From NCBI GenBank assembly GCA_035547155.1, contig DASZVJ010000114.1:1-46544 (forward strand): 46,544 nt of DNA. The letters are read 5' to 3'. The DNA comes from CAZNMF01 sp035547155 (GTDB taxonomy: Bacteria > Acidobacteriota > Vicinamibacteria > Vicinamibacterales > SCN-69-37). The notes below the pieces were generated by a model. That model had not been told where the DNA came from and made no database searches. It worked only from the letters and a program-made list of their open reading frames with translations. The position numbers and the translations under genes were made by a program. Shown here in pieces: positions 23,759 through 32,249 of the stretch; position 1 is the stretch's first letter; each line of letters begins with the position of its first letter.

Positions 23759-23904
23759 TCCTTGTCGGCGCCTTCCTTGCTGGCGTCCTTGAAATTCTTG
23801 ATGCCCTTGCCGATGCCGCGGCCGAGCTCCGGCAGACGATTCGCGCCGAAGATCAGGATCACGATGGCGAGGATGATGAGCAGTTCAGGAAGACCGAGGC
23901 GCAT
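23755..23904 (-). CDS. tatA: Tat translocase subunit TatA/E-like
   Basis: A 49-residue protein. It begins 'MRLGLPELLIILAIVILIFG', the classic TatA start with the conserved Glu in a hydrophobic helix, then 'ANRLPELGRGIGKGIKNFKD' with the hinge and amphipathic helix including the invariant 'FG...LPELGR..G'. TatA forms the pore for export of folded proteins with twin-arginine signals across the inner membrane. AGGAG lies 5 bases before the ATG. The tail is very short, and no tatB or tatC is nearby. The TAA overlaps the rnr TAG tail to tail. Confidence 0.92.
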   Translation of the reverse strand: MRLGLPELLIILAIVILIFGANRLPELGRGIGKGIKNFKDASKEGADKD

Positions 23905-24087
23905 GAGCAACTCCTGCCGGAATAGGCGTGCTGCCGATTGTACACCTTTCGCCGCAGGACCACCGCGGCCGGCGGAGGACGGCCGGCGTCCAAAGACGCA
24001 GCGACACGGGAAATGGACAATGACGGCCGGAGCGTCCGGCGAGGCATCGCCCTTGCACGGTCTCCTGTGCCTGTTCGCGTAGACGGG

Positions 24088-24093
24088 TATACT
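24088..24093 (+). promoter_or_regulatory. candidate -10 box of the TonB-like gene
   Basis: TATACT, 23 bases before the ATG at 24117. No convincing -35 is present at 16-18 bases upstream. The same 212-base gap (23905-24116) must hold the divergent tatA promoter; on the minus strand TACAAT near 23936-23941 could be its -10. Confidence 0.35.
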
Positions 24094-24116
24094 GTCATCA
24101 GTTCCACACAGCGCCC

Positions 24117-24989
24117 ATGAGCGTCACGCCGCCGCATCAGCCGACCTCGACGCCGCCTGAACAGACTCGGCCGACTGGCCCTGTCGTCTCGTCCGGCTGG
24201 CTTGCCGGCCGGTCGATGTTCGGGAGCCACGACGAGCAACAGGCCAAGCGCGCGCTCGGCGCCACCGCAGCCACGCTCGCGATTCACGCACTGCTCCTGC
24301 TGTTGGTCATCCTGATCTTCCACTACCGCGGCCAGATTCAGCAGGCGGTCGTCGACAACACGCCGCTGAGGATGGTGTATCTCCAGGAAGCGGGTCCCGG
24401 TGGCGGCGGTGGCGGCAGCCCCGCGCCCGCGCCGCCGAAGCCGATCTCGATTCCGAAGACGAAGCCGCCTGAGCCCGTTCCGGTCGTGCCGCCTCCGCAA
24501 CCCGTGACGCCGCCGCCGCCGATCCCGACGCTTACGGCGCCGGTGATGACGACGAACTCGGACGTCGTGCAGGCAACCGGCGCGAACGCCGTGTCACTGG
24601 CGGCTTATGGCGGCGGAGGGAATGGCGGCGGCCTCGGCGCGGGGAATGGTCGCGGCGTGGGGACGGGCAGCTTGGCAGGATTCGGCGGCAACGCCTATCG
24701 TCCCGGTGCCGGTATTCAGAATCCGCAGATCCTGCAGGACGTCAAACCCGCCTATACGACCGAGGCGATGCGTGCAAAGATTCAGGGCACCGTGCTGCTC
24801 GAGGCCGTCGTCGACGAGCACGGTCTCGTGAGCGACGTGCGCGTCATTCGCTCACTCGATCGGCTGTACGGGCTCGACCAGGAAGCGATCAAGGCCGCCC
24901 GGCAGTGGCTTTTCCGTCCCGCGCGCGATCGCGACAACAAGCCGGTCGCGATCATCGTTCAGCTCGAGCTGGATTTCCGGTTGCACTGA
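24117..24989 (+). CDS. TonB-family energy transducer
   Basis: A 290-residue protein. A cytoplasmic N-terminus of about 48 residues and one transmembrane helix ('LAIHALLLLLVILIFHY') lead into a Pro-rich periplasmic spacer ('PPEPVPVVPPPQPVTPPPP') and a Gly-rich stretch (about 163-200). The C-terminal TonB domain (about 208-290) reads 'IQGTVLLEAVVDEHGLVSDV' and 'AARQWLFRPA'. It would couple the proton-motive force to outer-membrane transport, but no ExbBD or TonB-dependent receptor is adjacent. Many Acidobacteriota carry several such TonB-like proteins. It converges on groEL, and a shared terminator lies between. Confidence 0.85.
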   Translation: MSVTPPHQPTSTPPEQTRPTGPVVSSGWLAGRSMFGSHDEQQAKRALGATAATLAIHALLLLLVILIFHYRGQIQQAVVDNTPLRMVYLQEAGPGGGGGGSPAPAPPKPISIPKTKPPEPVPVVPPPQPVTPPPPIPTLTAPVMTTNSDVVQATGANAVSLAAYGGGGNGGGLGAGNGRGVGTGSLAGFGGNAYRPGAGIQNPQILQDVKPAYTTEAMRAKIQGTVLLEAVVDEHGLVSDVRVIRSLDRLYGLDQEAIKAARQWLFRPARDRDNKPVAIIVQLELDFRLH

Positions 24990-25009
24990 AGAAGGCTCGA
25001 GCGGGCTCC

Positions 25010-25027
25010 GGCGGGCTGAAGCCCGCC
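25010..25027. repeat. palindrome GGCGGGCT-GA-AGCCCGCC
   Basis: A perfect 8-bp stem with a 2-base centre lies 21 bases after the TonB-like gene stop, followed by GACTAC. It is another compact REP-like element at a gene end and could also act as terminator for the plus-strand gene. Confidence 0.65.
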
Positions 25028-25054
25028 GACTACGACGACTGAGCGCACAAAAAA

Positions 25055-25085
25055 ACGGCCCGGCGGCAGATGCCGACCGGGCCGT
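25055..25085 (-). terminator. terminator of the groESL operon
   Basis: ACGGCCCGG / CCGGGCCGT (25055-25063 / 25077-25085) with inner pairing CGGCA-GA-TGCCG. Read on the minus strand the hairpin is followed by a run of T (complement of the A-run at 25049-25055), so it terminates groEL, whose stop is 35 bases away. Confidence 0.85.
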
Positions 25086-25119
25086 CTTCGTTACTTCGGG
25101 CGTCTGTCTTCTAACTTCG

Positions 25120-26748
<1,629 letters not shown>

Positions 26749-26796
26749 TGCGAATCTCCGTTGGGAACAGGAATCTGACTGCCGGGACGGCCGGCG

Positions 26797-27087
26797 CTAC
26801 TTTTCGATCACGCCGAGGACTTCCTCCTCGCGCACGATCAGGAGCTCTTCGCCGTCGAGCTTGATCTCCTGGCCGGCGTACTTGCCGAACAACACGGTGT
26901 CGCCCGCCTTGACGTCGAGCGGCGTCACCTTGCCGTCCTTCTCGATGCGTCCCTTGCCGACCGCGATGACCTTGCCCTGCTGCGGCTTCTCCTTGGCGCT
27001 GTCCGGGATGATGATGCCGCCCACGCGCTGTTCCTCTTCCTCGATGCGCTGGACGATGATGCGATCGTGCAGTGGTCTCACTTTCAT
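26797..27087 (-). CDS. groS: co-chaperonin GroES
   Basis: A 96-residue GroES: 'MKVRPLHDRIIVQRIEEEE' start, the mobile-loop region 'RVGGIIIPDSAKEKPQQGKV', and 'GDTVLFGKYAGQEIKLDGEE'. It caps the GroEL ring. The gene has AGAGGG upstream of the ATG, and the operon is controlled by the CIRCE element at 27182-27208. Confidence 0.98.
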   Translation of the reverse strand: MKVRPLHDRIIVQRIEEEEQRVGGIIIPDSAKEKPQQGKVIAVGKGRIEKDGKVTPLDVKAGDTVLFGKYAGQEIKLDGEELLIVREEEVLGVIEK

Positions 27088-27181
27088 GTCTGTCCCTCTC
27101 TCCGTGTCCGGCCGCGCCCGATGCCCGGGCGGGCTGCCCTGAAAGATCCGGCCCGTGCCTGGCAGTCCTCTGTACGGACTG

Positions 27182-27208
27182 TTAGCACTCGCTGTGGCCG
27201 ACTGCTAA
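27182..27208 (-). promoter_or_regulatory. CIRCE operator (HrcA binding site)
   Basis: TTAGCACTC, 9-base spacer, GACTGCTAA: one mismatch from the consensus TTAGCACTC-N9-GAGTGCTAA. It overlaps the predicted transcription start of groESL, so HrcA would repress and heat would relieve it. hrcA is not in the window. Confidence 0.95.
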
Positions 27209-27237
27209 CTATAGGAAAGCGGGGAAGGGGAGGTCAA
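27208..27237 (-). promoter_or_regulatory. groESL promoter
   Basis: On the minus strand TTGACC (27237-27232), an 18-base spacer and TATAGT (27213-27208), the latter abutting CIRCE. The -35 ends 10 bases from the terminal repeat of the four-helix-bundle element. Confidence 0.8.
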
Positions 27238-27247
27238 GAGCGGGACG

Positions 27248-27854
27248 GGCTGCGGTCGGCAGTCTGCGGTCTGCGGGTGCAGGCTGCCGACGAGACCGGC
27301 GCATCCTGGCCGGCCGGCGCCGTCATCTTCACAACAGCTCTCTAAGCTTCGTCATTGCGACGAAGATGCCGCCGGCGAGTCGGTCGTAGTCCTTCAACAA
27401 TGGCGCAACGTCGCCTTCTCGTAAGAAAGCGAGACGTCGCACCAGATCGAGAAGATAGAGCACTTCACGGCTCGACCCATACGCGATCTGCAGAAACCTC
27501 AAATAGTCGGCGAGGGACGTTCTGGCGCAACCTTCGACGATGTTCGTCGGAATTGACACGGCCGCTCGCCGTATTTGCGACTGTAGCCCGAAGCGTTCGA
27601 TGTCGGGCAGATGCTGCGTGATCTGATACACGCCAATCGTCAATCGATCGGCGCTCGCGAAAATCTCGAGCTTGCGATGGTCTCTCGGCATGCCTCGAGA
27701 CAAAGGCAAGGTCCCGTCCGTCGTCTGTCGGCCAAAATGCGAGGATTTTCGATATTGGCAAAAACGGGATTGAGATTTCTTCAATCGCCCTTGAACGTTT
27801 TGAAATCTTCGTGAGGCTGTCCTGCCCGCAGACGGCAGACCGCGGCCCGCAGCC
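27248..27854. mobile_element. 607-bp element: four-helix-bundle gene between terminal inverted repeats
   Basis: Left end 27248-27277 and right end 27825-27854 are 30-bp inverted repeats with 26 matches (GGCTGCGG... to ...GTCTGCGGG). They are made of the word CTGCGGTCTGC. One gene, on the minus strand, is inside. No target duplication is obvious. The right end starts 3 bases after the orphan Fis gene and the left end just before the groESL -35. That it is mobile is inferred from structure; no transposase is present. Confidence 0.6.
27329..27691 (-). CDS. four-helix-bundle protein (23S rRNA IVS / S23-like family)
   Basis: A 120-residue protein of the family first seen in 23S rRNA intervening sequences and related in fold to the Avd protein of diversity-generating retroelements. 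Signature features are the N-terminal 'DHRKLEIFASADRLTIGVYQ', the central 'FGLQSQIRRAAVSIPTNIVE' and 'YLRFLQIAYGSSREVLYLLD', and a final helix ending 'AMTKLRELL'. Family proteins form oligomeric bundles with a basic surface thought to bind nucleic acid; the cellular role is unknown. I start at ATG 27691 ('MPRDHRKLEIF'), because the longer frame to 27784 adds non-family residues. No rRNA or reverse transcriptase is nearby; the gene is the only cargo of the repeat-bounded segment. Confidence 0.85.
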   Translation of the reverse strand: MPRDHRKLEIFASADRLTIGVYQITQHLPDIERFGLQSQIRRAAVSIPTNIVEGCARTSLADYLRFLQIAYGSSREVLYLLDLVRRLAFLREGDVAPLLKDYDRLAGGIFVAMTKLRELL

Positions 27855-27856
27855 GG

Positions 27857-28069
27857 TCACGCGCTCTTGCGGATCTTGTACTCGCTCATCTTCCGGCTGA
27901 GGGTGTTGCGGTGCAGGCCGGTCATCTTGGCAGCTTTGCAGACGTTGTAGTTCGTCTTCGCGAGCGCGCGCGTGATGAACGTCCGCTCGAACTCGCGCTG
28001 GGCATCGTCGAACAGGATGCCCTTGTCGATCATCTGCTGCACGAGTTGGGCGAGATCGTCGCGCATCAT
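27857..28069 (-). CDS. orphan Fis-type helix-turn-helix protein
   Basis: A 70-residue protein with a short helical N-terminus ('LAQLVQQMIDKGILFDDAQR') and a C-terminal HTH_8/Fis DNA-binding motif ('CKAAKMTGLHRNTLSRKMSEYKI'). The HTH is the same type as at the end of NtrC-family regulators, but no receiver or AAA+ domain is present. It could be a nucleoid-associated or small regulatory protein. The start ATG overlaps the purC TGA (ATGA at 28069-28066), so expression is coupled to purine synthesis. Its TGA ends 3 bases before the repeat-bounded element. Confidence 0.82.
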   Translation of the reverse strand: MMRDDLAQLVQQMIDKGILFDDAQREFERTFITRALAKTNYNVCKAAKMTGLHRNTLSRKMSEYKIRKSA

Positions 28070-28962
28070 AGCGCCAACTCTCGGCCGGTGAGCCGGCGAT
28101 AGGCTTCGAGATATTTCTCGCGCGTACGGGCGATGACGTCTTCGGGCAGCGACGGGACCGGCGGCTGTTTGTTCCAGCCGATCGCCTCGAGATGATCGCG
28201 CACGAACTGCTTGTCGAAGCTCGGCTGCGCTGTGCCGGCCTCGTACTGATCGGCGGGCCAGAATCGCGACGAGTCCGGCGTCAGCACTTCGTCGATGAGG
28301 ATGAGCTCGCCGTTGGCGACGCCGAACTCGAACTTCGTGTCGGCGATGATGATGCCGCGCGTCGCCGCGTGCTCGACGCCGCGGGCGTAGATGGCGAGCG
28401 TCAGCTCGCGCAAGCGCGTGGCCTGCTCGCGCCCGACAATCGCGGCGGCCTGATCCTCGCTGATGTTCTCGTCGTGGCCGGTCTCGGCTTTCGTGGCTGG
28501 CGTGAAGATCGCAGCGGGCAGGCGATCCGATTCGCGGAGTCCCGCGGGCAACGCGATGCCGCACACGGCGCTGGTGCGCTGATAGTCCTTCCAGCCCGAT
28601 CCCGACAGATAGCCGCGCGCGACGCACTCGACCGGCAGCGGCTCCGTCTTCCGCACCAGCATCGATCGGCCGCGCAACACGTCGCGATAGGGCCGCGTCA
28701 CGGCGGGGAAGCGGTCGACGTCGACGGCGAGGCAATGATGCGGGACGAGATCGCCGACGTGGTCGAACCAGAACGCCGACAGTTGTGTCAGCACTTTCCC
28801 TTTGTCGGGAATTCCGGAGCCCAGGACGTAGTCGAACGCGGAGATGCGATCCGTCGCGACGATCAGTAATTCGTTGCCGAGATCGTAGACGTCGCGGACC
28901 TTGCCTCGACGCGCGAGCGTCAGACCGTCGAAGTTCGTTTCGAGCACAACCGAAGATGACAT
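28066..28962 (-). CDS. purC: phosphoribosylaminoimidazole-succinocarboxamide synthase
   Basis: A 298-residue SAICAR synthase, the ATP-dependent step joining CAIR and aspartate in purine synthesis. Motifs: 'RRGKVRDVYDLGNELLIVAT', 'DRISAFDYVLGSGIPDKGKV', 'LPVECVARGYLSGSGWKDYQ', 'GIIIADTKFEFG' and 'LIDEVLTPDSSRFWPADQY'. The length matches the yeast-like, longer form. It overlaps the Fis-type gene and follows the repeat-rich membrane protein gene in the opposite direction of numbering by 37 bases. Confidence 0.97.
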   Translation of the reverse strand: MSSSVVLETNFDGLTLARRGKVRDVYDLGNELLIVATDRISAFDYVLGSGIPDKGKVLTQLSAFWFDHVGDLVPHHCLAVDVDRFPAVTRPYRDVLRGRSMLVRKTEPLPVECVARGYLSGSGWKDYQRTSAVCGIALPAGLRESDRLPAAIFTPATKAETGHDENISEDQAAAIVGREQATRLRELTLAIYARGVEHAATRGIIIADTKFEFGVANGELILIDEVLTPDSSRFWPADQYEAGTAQPSFDKQFVRDHLEAIGWNKQPPVPSLPEDVIARTREKYLEAYRRLTGRELAL

Positions 28963-28999
28963 CGTGACGCGTGTGGAGTTGAAGGGAAGCGGAAGCCTA

Positions 29000-30094
29000 T
29001 CACTTCGTTCGCGTGATCACAATCTCTCCGCCGTCGATGCGCAACGCGACGCGCGCGTCGTTCCCGAACGTGTGGCGCAACGTCGCCGTACGATCGTGAA
29101 CGTCTGGCGTGAGACCGAGATCCGTTGCGACGATCGTGCCAGGATCCGCGACGGCATCGATCGCGATCGGCAGCGTCTCACGCGCGAGCGTCAGACGCAC
29201 GCCGCCGCCGGTCGCGATCGTGGTCAGCGGCACGGCGCGCTCGAGTGTGGCGGACACGGTCGCGTTGCGCGCGTCGACGCGCACGGCGCCGCGCGGCTCG
29301 ACGACGGTTGCGCGGCCGCCGTTGATCGTGAGACGAGCGGCGCCCATCGCATGCGTGAGGTCGACGGACGCGTTGGACGCGTCGACCGTGAACGAGCCGG
29401 CGAGATCGCGAGCCTGGCACGCGCCGTTGCGGACCTCGATCGCCGTCTCGCCGCGCGTCCGATCGATCGTCGCGTTGGCGCCGGCCAGCGTCAGCGTGAT
29501 CGATCCGGCATCCGCGATCGCGATGACGCCGTTGCGATGCGTGCCGGTCACCGCGCCCGTGATCTGCTGCACGCTCGCCTCGCCGGCCGTACCGTCCAGA
29601 CGCACCGCTCCGACCGACGACACGGTCGCCCGGCGCGCGCCGTCGACGCGAACGGTCAACCGCGCGGGGACGTGCAGCGTCAGCGTGGCCATTTGCCGGA
29701 TGCCGCGCGGCACACGGACCGACATTGCCAGGATCGATCCCATCTCGTCCGTGCCGAGCGTGACCTGATCCGCGTTGCGCCTCGCGGCCGTGTCGTCGGC
29801 CGCCGCCGCGTCGACGGCCAGCGTCCATGCGATGTCCGTGCGCGGCTCGCCGGTCACGATGATCGCCGACGCCCCGCCGATGCTGATTTCCGTCAGTGAC
29901 GCGGACGCGGGCACGAGGCCCTCGTGCGTGACCGTGGCGTGCACGCCAGGACCGCCGCCGCGACGGAAGGCGTCGCGGAGGGCCGACAGGGAGAAGCGGC
30001 GCTCGCCCTCGCGCGGTGGTGGCGCCGTGAGCTCGTACGCCACGATGCCAACGCAGACGAAGGCGGCGATAATCAGTAACTCACGCTTTCCCAT
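29000..30094 (-). CDS. membrane-anchored beta-repeat protein (DUF4097-like)
   Basis: A 364-residue protein. One N-terminal transmembrane helix ('LLIIAAFVCVGIVAYEL') is followed by a long run of short alternating strands such as 'GAVRLDGTAGEASVQQITGA', 'GSITLTLAGANATID' and 'GAARLTINGGRATVVEPRG'. These look like the stacked turns of a DUF4097/adhesin-type beta-solenoid. No enzymatic motif is visible. I chose ATG 30094 over the upstream GTG 30139, which would place the helix further in. It is divergent from the flippase-like gene, with 80 bases between; it may be co-transcribed with purC (37-base gap). Confidence 0.6.
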   Translation of the reverse strand: MGKRELLIIAAFVCVGIVAYELTAPPPREGERRFSLSALRDAFRRGGGPGVHATVTHEGLVPASASLTEISIGGASAIIVTGEPRTDIAWTLAVDAAAADDTAARRNADQVTLGTDEMGSILAMSVRVPRGIRQMATLTLHVPARLTVRVDGARRATVSSVGAVRLDGTAGEASVQQITGAVTGTHRNGVIAIADAGSITLTLAGANATIDRTRGETAIEVRNGACQARDLAGSFTVDASNASVDLTHAMGAARLTINGGRATVVEPRGAVRVDARNATVSATLERAVPLTTIATGGGVRLTLARETLPIAIDAVADPGTIVATDLGLTPDVHDRTATLRHTFGNDARVALRIDGGEIVITRTK

Positions 30095-30174
30095 GGACTT
30101 GCCGCCAATCCTATAGTAGAACCGAGCGCGCCGCGCCACGGGGCGGGGCGAGGGACGTTAGACTCGTCGAGATC

Positions 30175-31218
30175 ATGCCAGCGTCGTCATCGTCAGCGCG
30201 CGTGCCATGGCACGCCGTGTTCATTGCCGCCCTGACGATTGGGCTGGTGTGGTTGTTCGTCCGGAACATCAACCCGAGAGAGGCGTGGGACGCGACGCGG
30301 CACGCGCATCTGGCGTGGATCGCGCTGGCGTGCATCGTGACGATGCAGACGTACGCGCTGCGCGCGGCGCGCTGGCAGATTCTGCTCGCGCCGATCGGAC
30401 GCGCGCGATTCGGCCCGGCGTTCCGGACGACAATCATCGGGTTCACCGCGTCGTTCCTGCTGCCGGCGCGGATTGGCGAAGTGCTCCGGCCGTACCTGCT
30501 CGCCCGTCACGAGCGGCTCAACGCGGCATCCGCGTTCGCGACGATCATCGTCGAGCGCATCCTCGACATGATCACGGTGCTGCTGATCTTCGGCTTGGGG
30601 ATCGTCGTGCTCGGCGCGGCGGTCAGCACGGAGATCCGGAGCGCCGGCGTCGTGGCGGGCCTCGCTGCGGCCGCGGCGGTCGTCGTGTTGGTGGTGCTGG
30701 CCGGCCATCCGGAGCCGATGGCGCGTCTGACCGCGCGGCTGACGCGCGTGCTGCCCGCGCGCGCCGCCTCGATCGTGACGAGCTTCGTGCGCACGTTCGT
30801 CGAAGGCCTGCGTGTGTTGCGCAGCCCGGCGCATCTGATTCTGGCGTTCGCGTGGTCCATCCCGCTGTGGCTGTCGCTCGCGCTCGGCATCTGGCTGACG
30901 ACACGAGCGTTCGATTTGACGTTGCCGTTCATCGGCTCGTTCCTCGTCGTCGGCTATCTGGCCGTCGGCGTGGCCGCGCCGACGCCGGGTGGCGCGGGTG
31001 GATTTCACTACATGTACAAACTGGCGATGACGCAGCTGTTCGGCGCGCCCGAGAGCGCCGCGGCGGCCGCGGCGATCGTGCTGCACGCCGTGTCGTTCGT
31101 GCCGATCACGATCCTCGGCCTGTTCTTCATGTGGCAGGACGGACTGACGCTGCGCGGCCTGCAGCGGATGGGCGCCGAGGCGCGGTCGGCGGAAGCGCCG
31201 GCGGCCGCGCGCGAGTGA
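30175..31218 (+). CDS. lysylphosphatidylglycerol-synthase-type flippase domain protein (UPF0104)
   Basis: A 347-residue integral membrane protein with about eight helices of the LPG_synthase_TM family. The typical core is 'TSSFLLPARIGEVLRPYLL' (here FTASFLLPARIGEVLRPYL) and 'ATIIVERILDMITVLLIFGL', and the late motif is 'VGVAAPTPGGAGGFHYM'. Members act as lipid flippases or membrane parts of glycolipid systems; no synthase domain is attached. The C-terminus is Ala/Glu-rich and cytoplasmic. nrdR follows after 33 bases. Confidence 0.88.
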   Translation: MPASSSSARVPWHAVFIAALTIGLVWLFVRNINPREAWDATRHAHLAWIALACIVTMQTYALRAARWQILLAPIGRARFGPAFRTTIIGFTASFLLPARIGEVLRPYLLARHERLNAASAFATIIVERILDMITVLLIFGLGIVVLGAAVSTEIRSAGVVAGLAAAAAVVVLVVLAGHPEPMARLTARLTRVLPARAASIVTSFVRTFVEGLRVLRSPAHLILAFAWSIPLWLSLALGIWLTTRAFDLTLPFIGSFLVVGYLAVGVAAPTPGGAGGFHYMYKLAMTQLFGAPESAAAAAAIVLHAVSFVPITILGLFFMWQDGLTLRGLQRMGAEARSAEAPAAARE

Positions 31219-31251
31219 CGTGATGACGGCCGGAGCGTGGAGAACGACGCG

Positions 31252-31710
31252 GTGAAGTGTCCCTACTGCGGCAATCTGGGCGACAAGGTGGTCGACTCGC
31301 GCGAGAGCAAGGAAGGCGAGGTCATTCGCCGCCGCCGCGAGTGCCTCGAATGCGGGCGCCGGTTCACCAGCTACGAGCGCATCGACGAGATCCCGTACAT
31401 GGTCGTCAAGAAGGACGGCCGGCGCGAGCGGTTCGATCGGCAGAAGCTCGTGGGCGGGCTGCTGAAAGCGTGCGAGAAGCGCCCGGTCCGCGTCCCGGCG
31501 CTCGAGGCCATCGCCGATCGCATCGAAGCCACGTTGCAGGATCGGCCCGAGCGTGAGATGTCCACCGAAGAAATCGGCGCCGTCGTGATGCAGGAGCTGA
31601 AACAGCTCGACAAGGTGGCCTTCGTCCGGTTCGCGTCGGTCTATCGCAACTTCCGCGATCTCGACGAGTTCAAGGACGAGCTCAACGCGCTGCTCCGGAC
31701 TCGCGAATGA
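31252..31710 (+). CDS. nrdR: transcriptional repressor NrdR
   Basis: A 152-residue NrdR, the ATP/dATP-sensing repressor of ribonucleotide reductase genes. The zinc ribbon 'KCPYCGNLGDKVVDSR' with 'RRRRECLECGRRFTSYER' binds NrdR boxes. The ATP-cone follows ('VVKKDGRRERFDRQKLVGGL'). I chose GTG 31252, which gives the family N-terminus MKCPYCG, with GGAG 9 bases upstream; GTG 31237 would add five residues. The DUF4390 gene begins inside its stop codon (ATGA). Confidence 0.96.
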   Translation: MKCPYCGNLGDKVVDSRESKEGEVIRRRRECLECGRRFTSYERIDEIPYMVVKKDGRRERFDRQKLVGGLLKACEKRPVRVPALEAIADRIEATLQDRPEREMSTEEIGAVVMQELKQLDKVAFVRFASVYRNFRDLDEFKDELNALLRTRE

Positions 31711-32246
31711 TCGGCGCTCGCGCTCTCTCGGCCGCGTGGCTGGTCGCCACGCTGGCAGCCACGGCCAGCTCGACGGGCGACATCCACGTGACGCCGATCG
31801 TCGCGGAGGGACACGTGACCGTGTCGTTCACGGCGGGCGCGAGCTTCGGCGACGACGCCCGTGCCGTCATCCAGAGCGGCTTGCCGATGACGATGACGTT
31901 CTCGATCGATCTCAAGCGCCCGTCCGGTTTCTGGTGGGATCGCACCGTCGGCAGCGTGACCGTCGCGGCGACCGTGAAGCTCGACACGCTGACCGGCGTC
32001 TATCAGGTCTCGAAGTCGCAGGACGGACAGGTCACGTGGTCGCAGCGCACGAACGATCTCGACAGCGTCCGCGAGTGGATGACGACGTTCGATCGCGTGC
32101 CCGTATCGACCGGCGACCGGCTCGAGGCCAACGCGGACTACTACGTGCAGGTCCGCTTGAGGGCCAGTCCGCGGCGCACGTTGTCGCTGTGGCCGTTCGG
32201 CGGCGACGACGGCGCGGGCCGCGCCGACTTCACGTTCCTCCGGTAG
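31707..32246 (+). CDS. DUF4390 family exported protein
   Basis: A 179-residue protein with an N-terminal signal peptide ('ALSAAWLVATLAATASS') and a beta-rich DUF4390 domain: 'VTVSFTAGASFGDDARAVIQ', 'LPMTMTFSIDLKRPSGFWWD' and 'ADYYVQVRLRASPRRTL'. The function is unknown. From recollection, DUF4390 genes in Betaproteobacteria also stand just before ntrY-ntrX, as here. It overlaps nrdR by 4 bases and ends 3 bases before the kinase gene. Confidence 0.85.
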   Translation: MIGARALSAAWLVATLAATASSTGDIHVTPIVAEGHVTVSFTAGASFGDDARAVIQSGLPMTMTFSIDLKRPSGFWWDRTVGSVTVAATVKLDTLTGVYQVSKSQDGQVTWSQRTNDLDSVREWMTTFDRVPVSTGDRLEANADYYVQVRLRASPRRTLSLWPFGGDDGAGRADFTFLR

Positions 32247-32249
32247 CCC

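Noticed and set aside
27329..27691. A diversity-generating retroelement based on the Avd-like protein
   Set aside because: No reverse transcriptase and no template/variable repeat pair is present.
27248..27854. A 23S rRNA intervening sequence
   Set aside because: No rRNA sequence flanks the gene; it lies between protein-coding genes.
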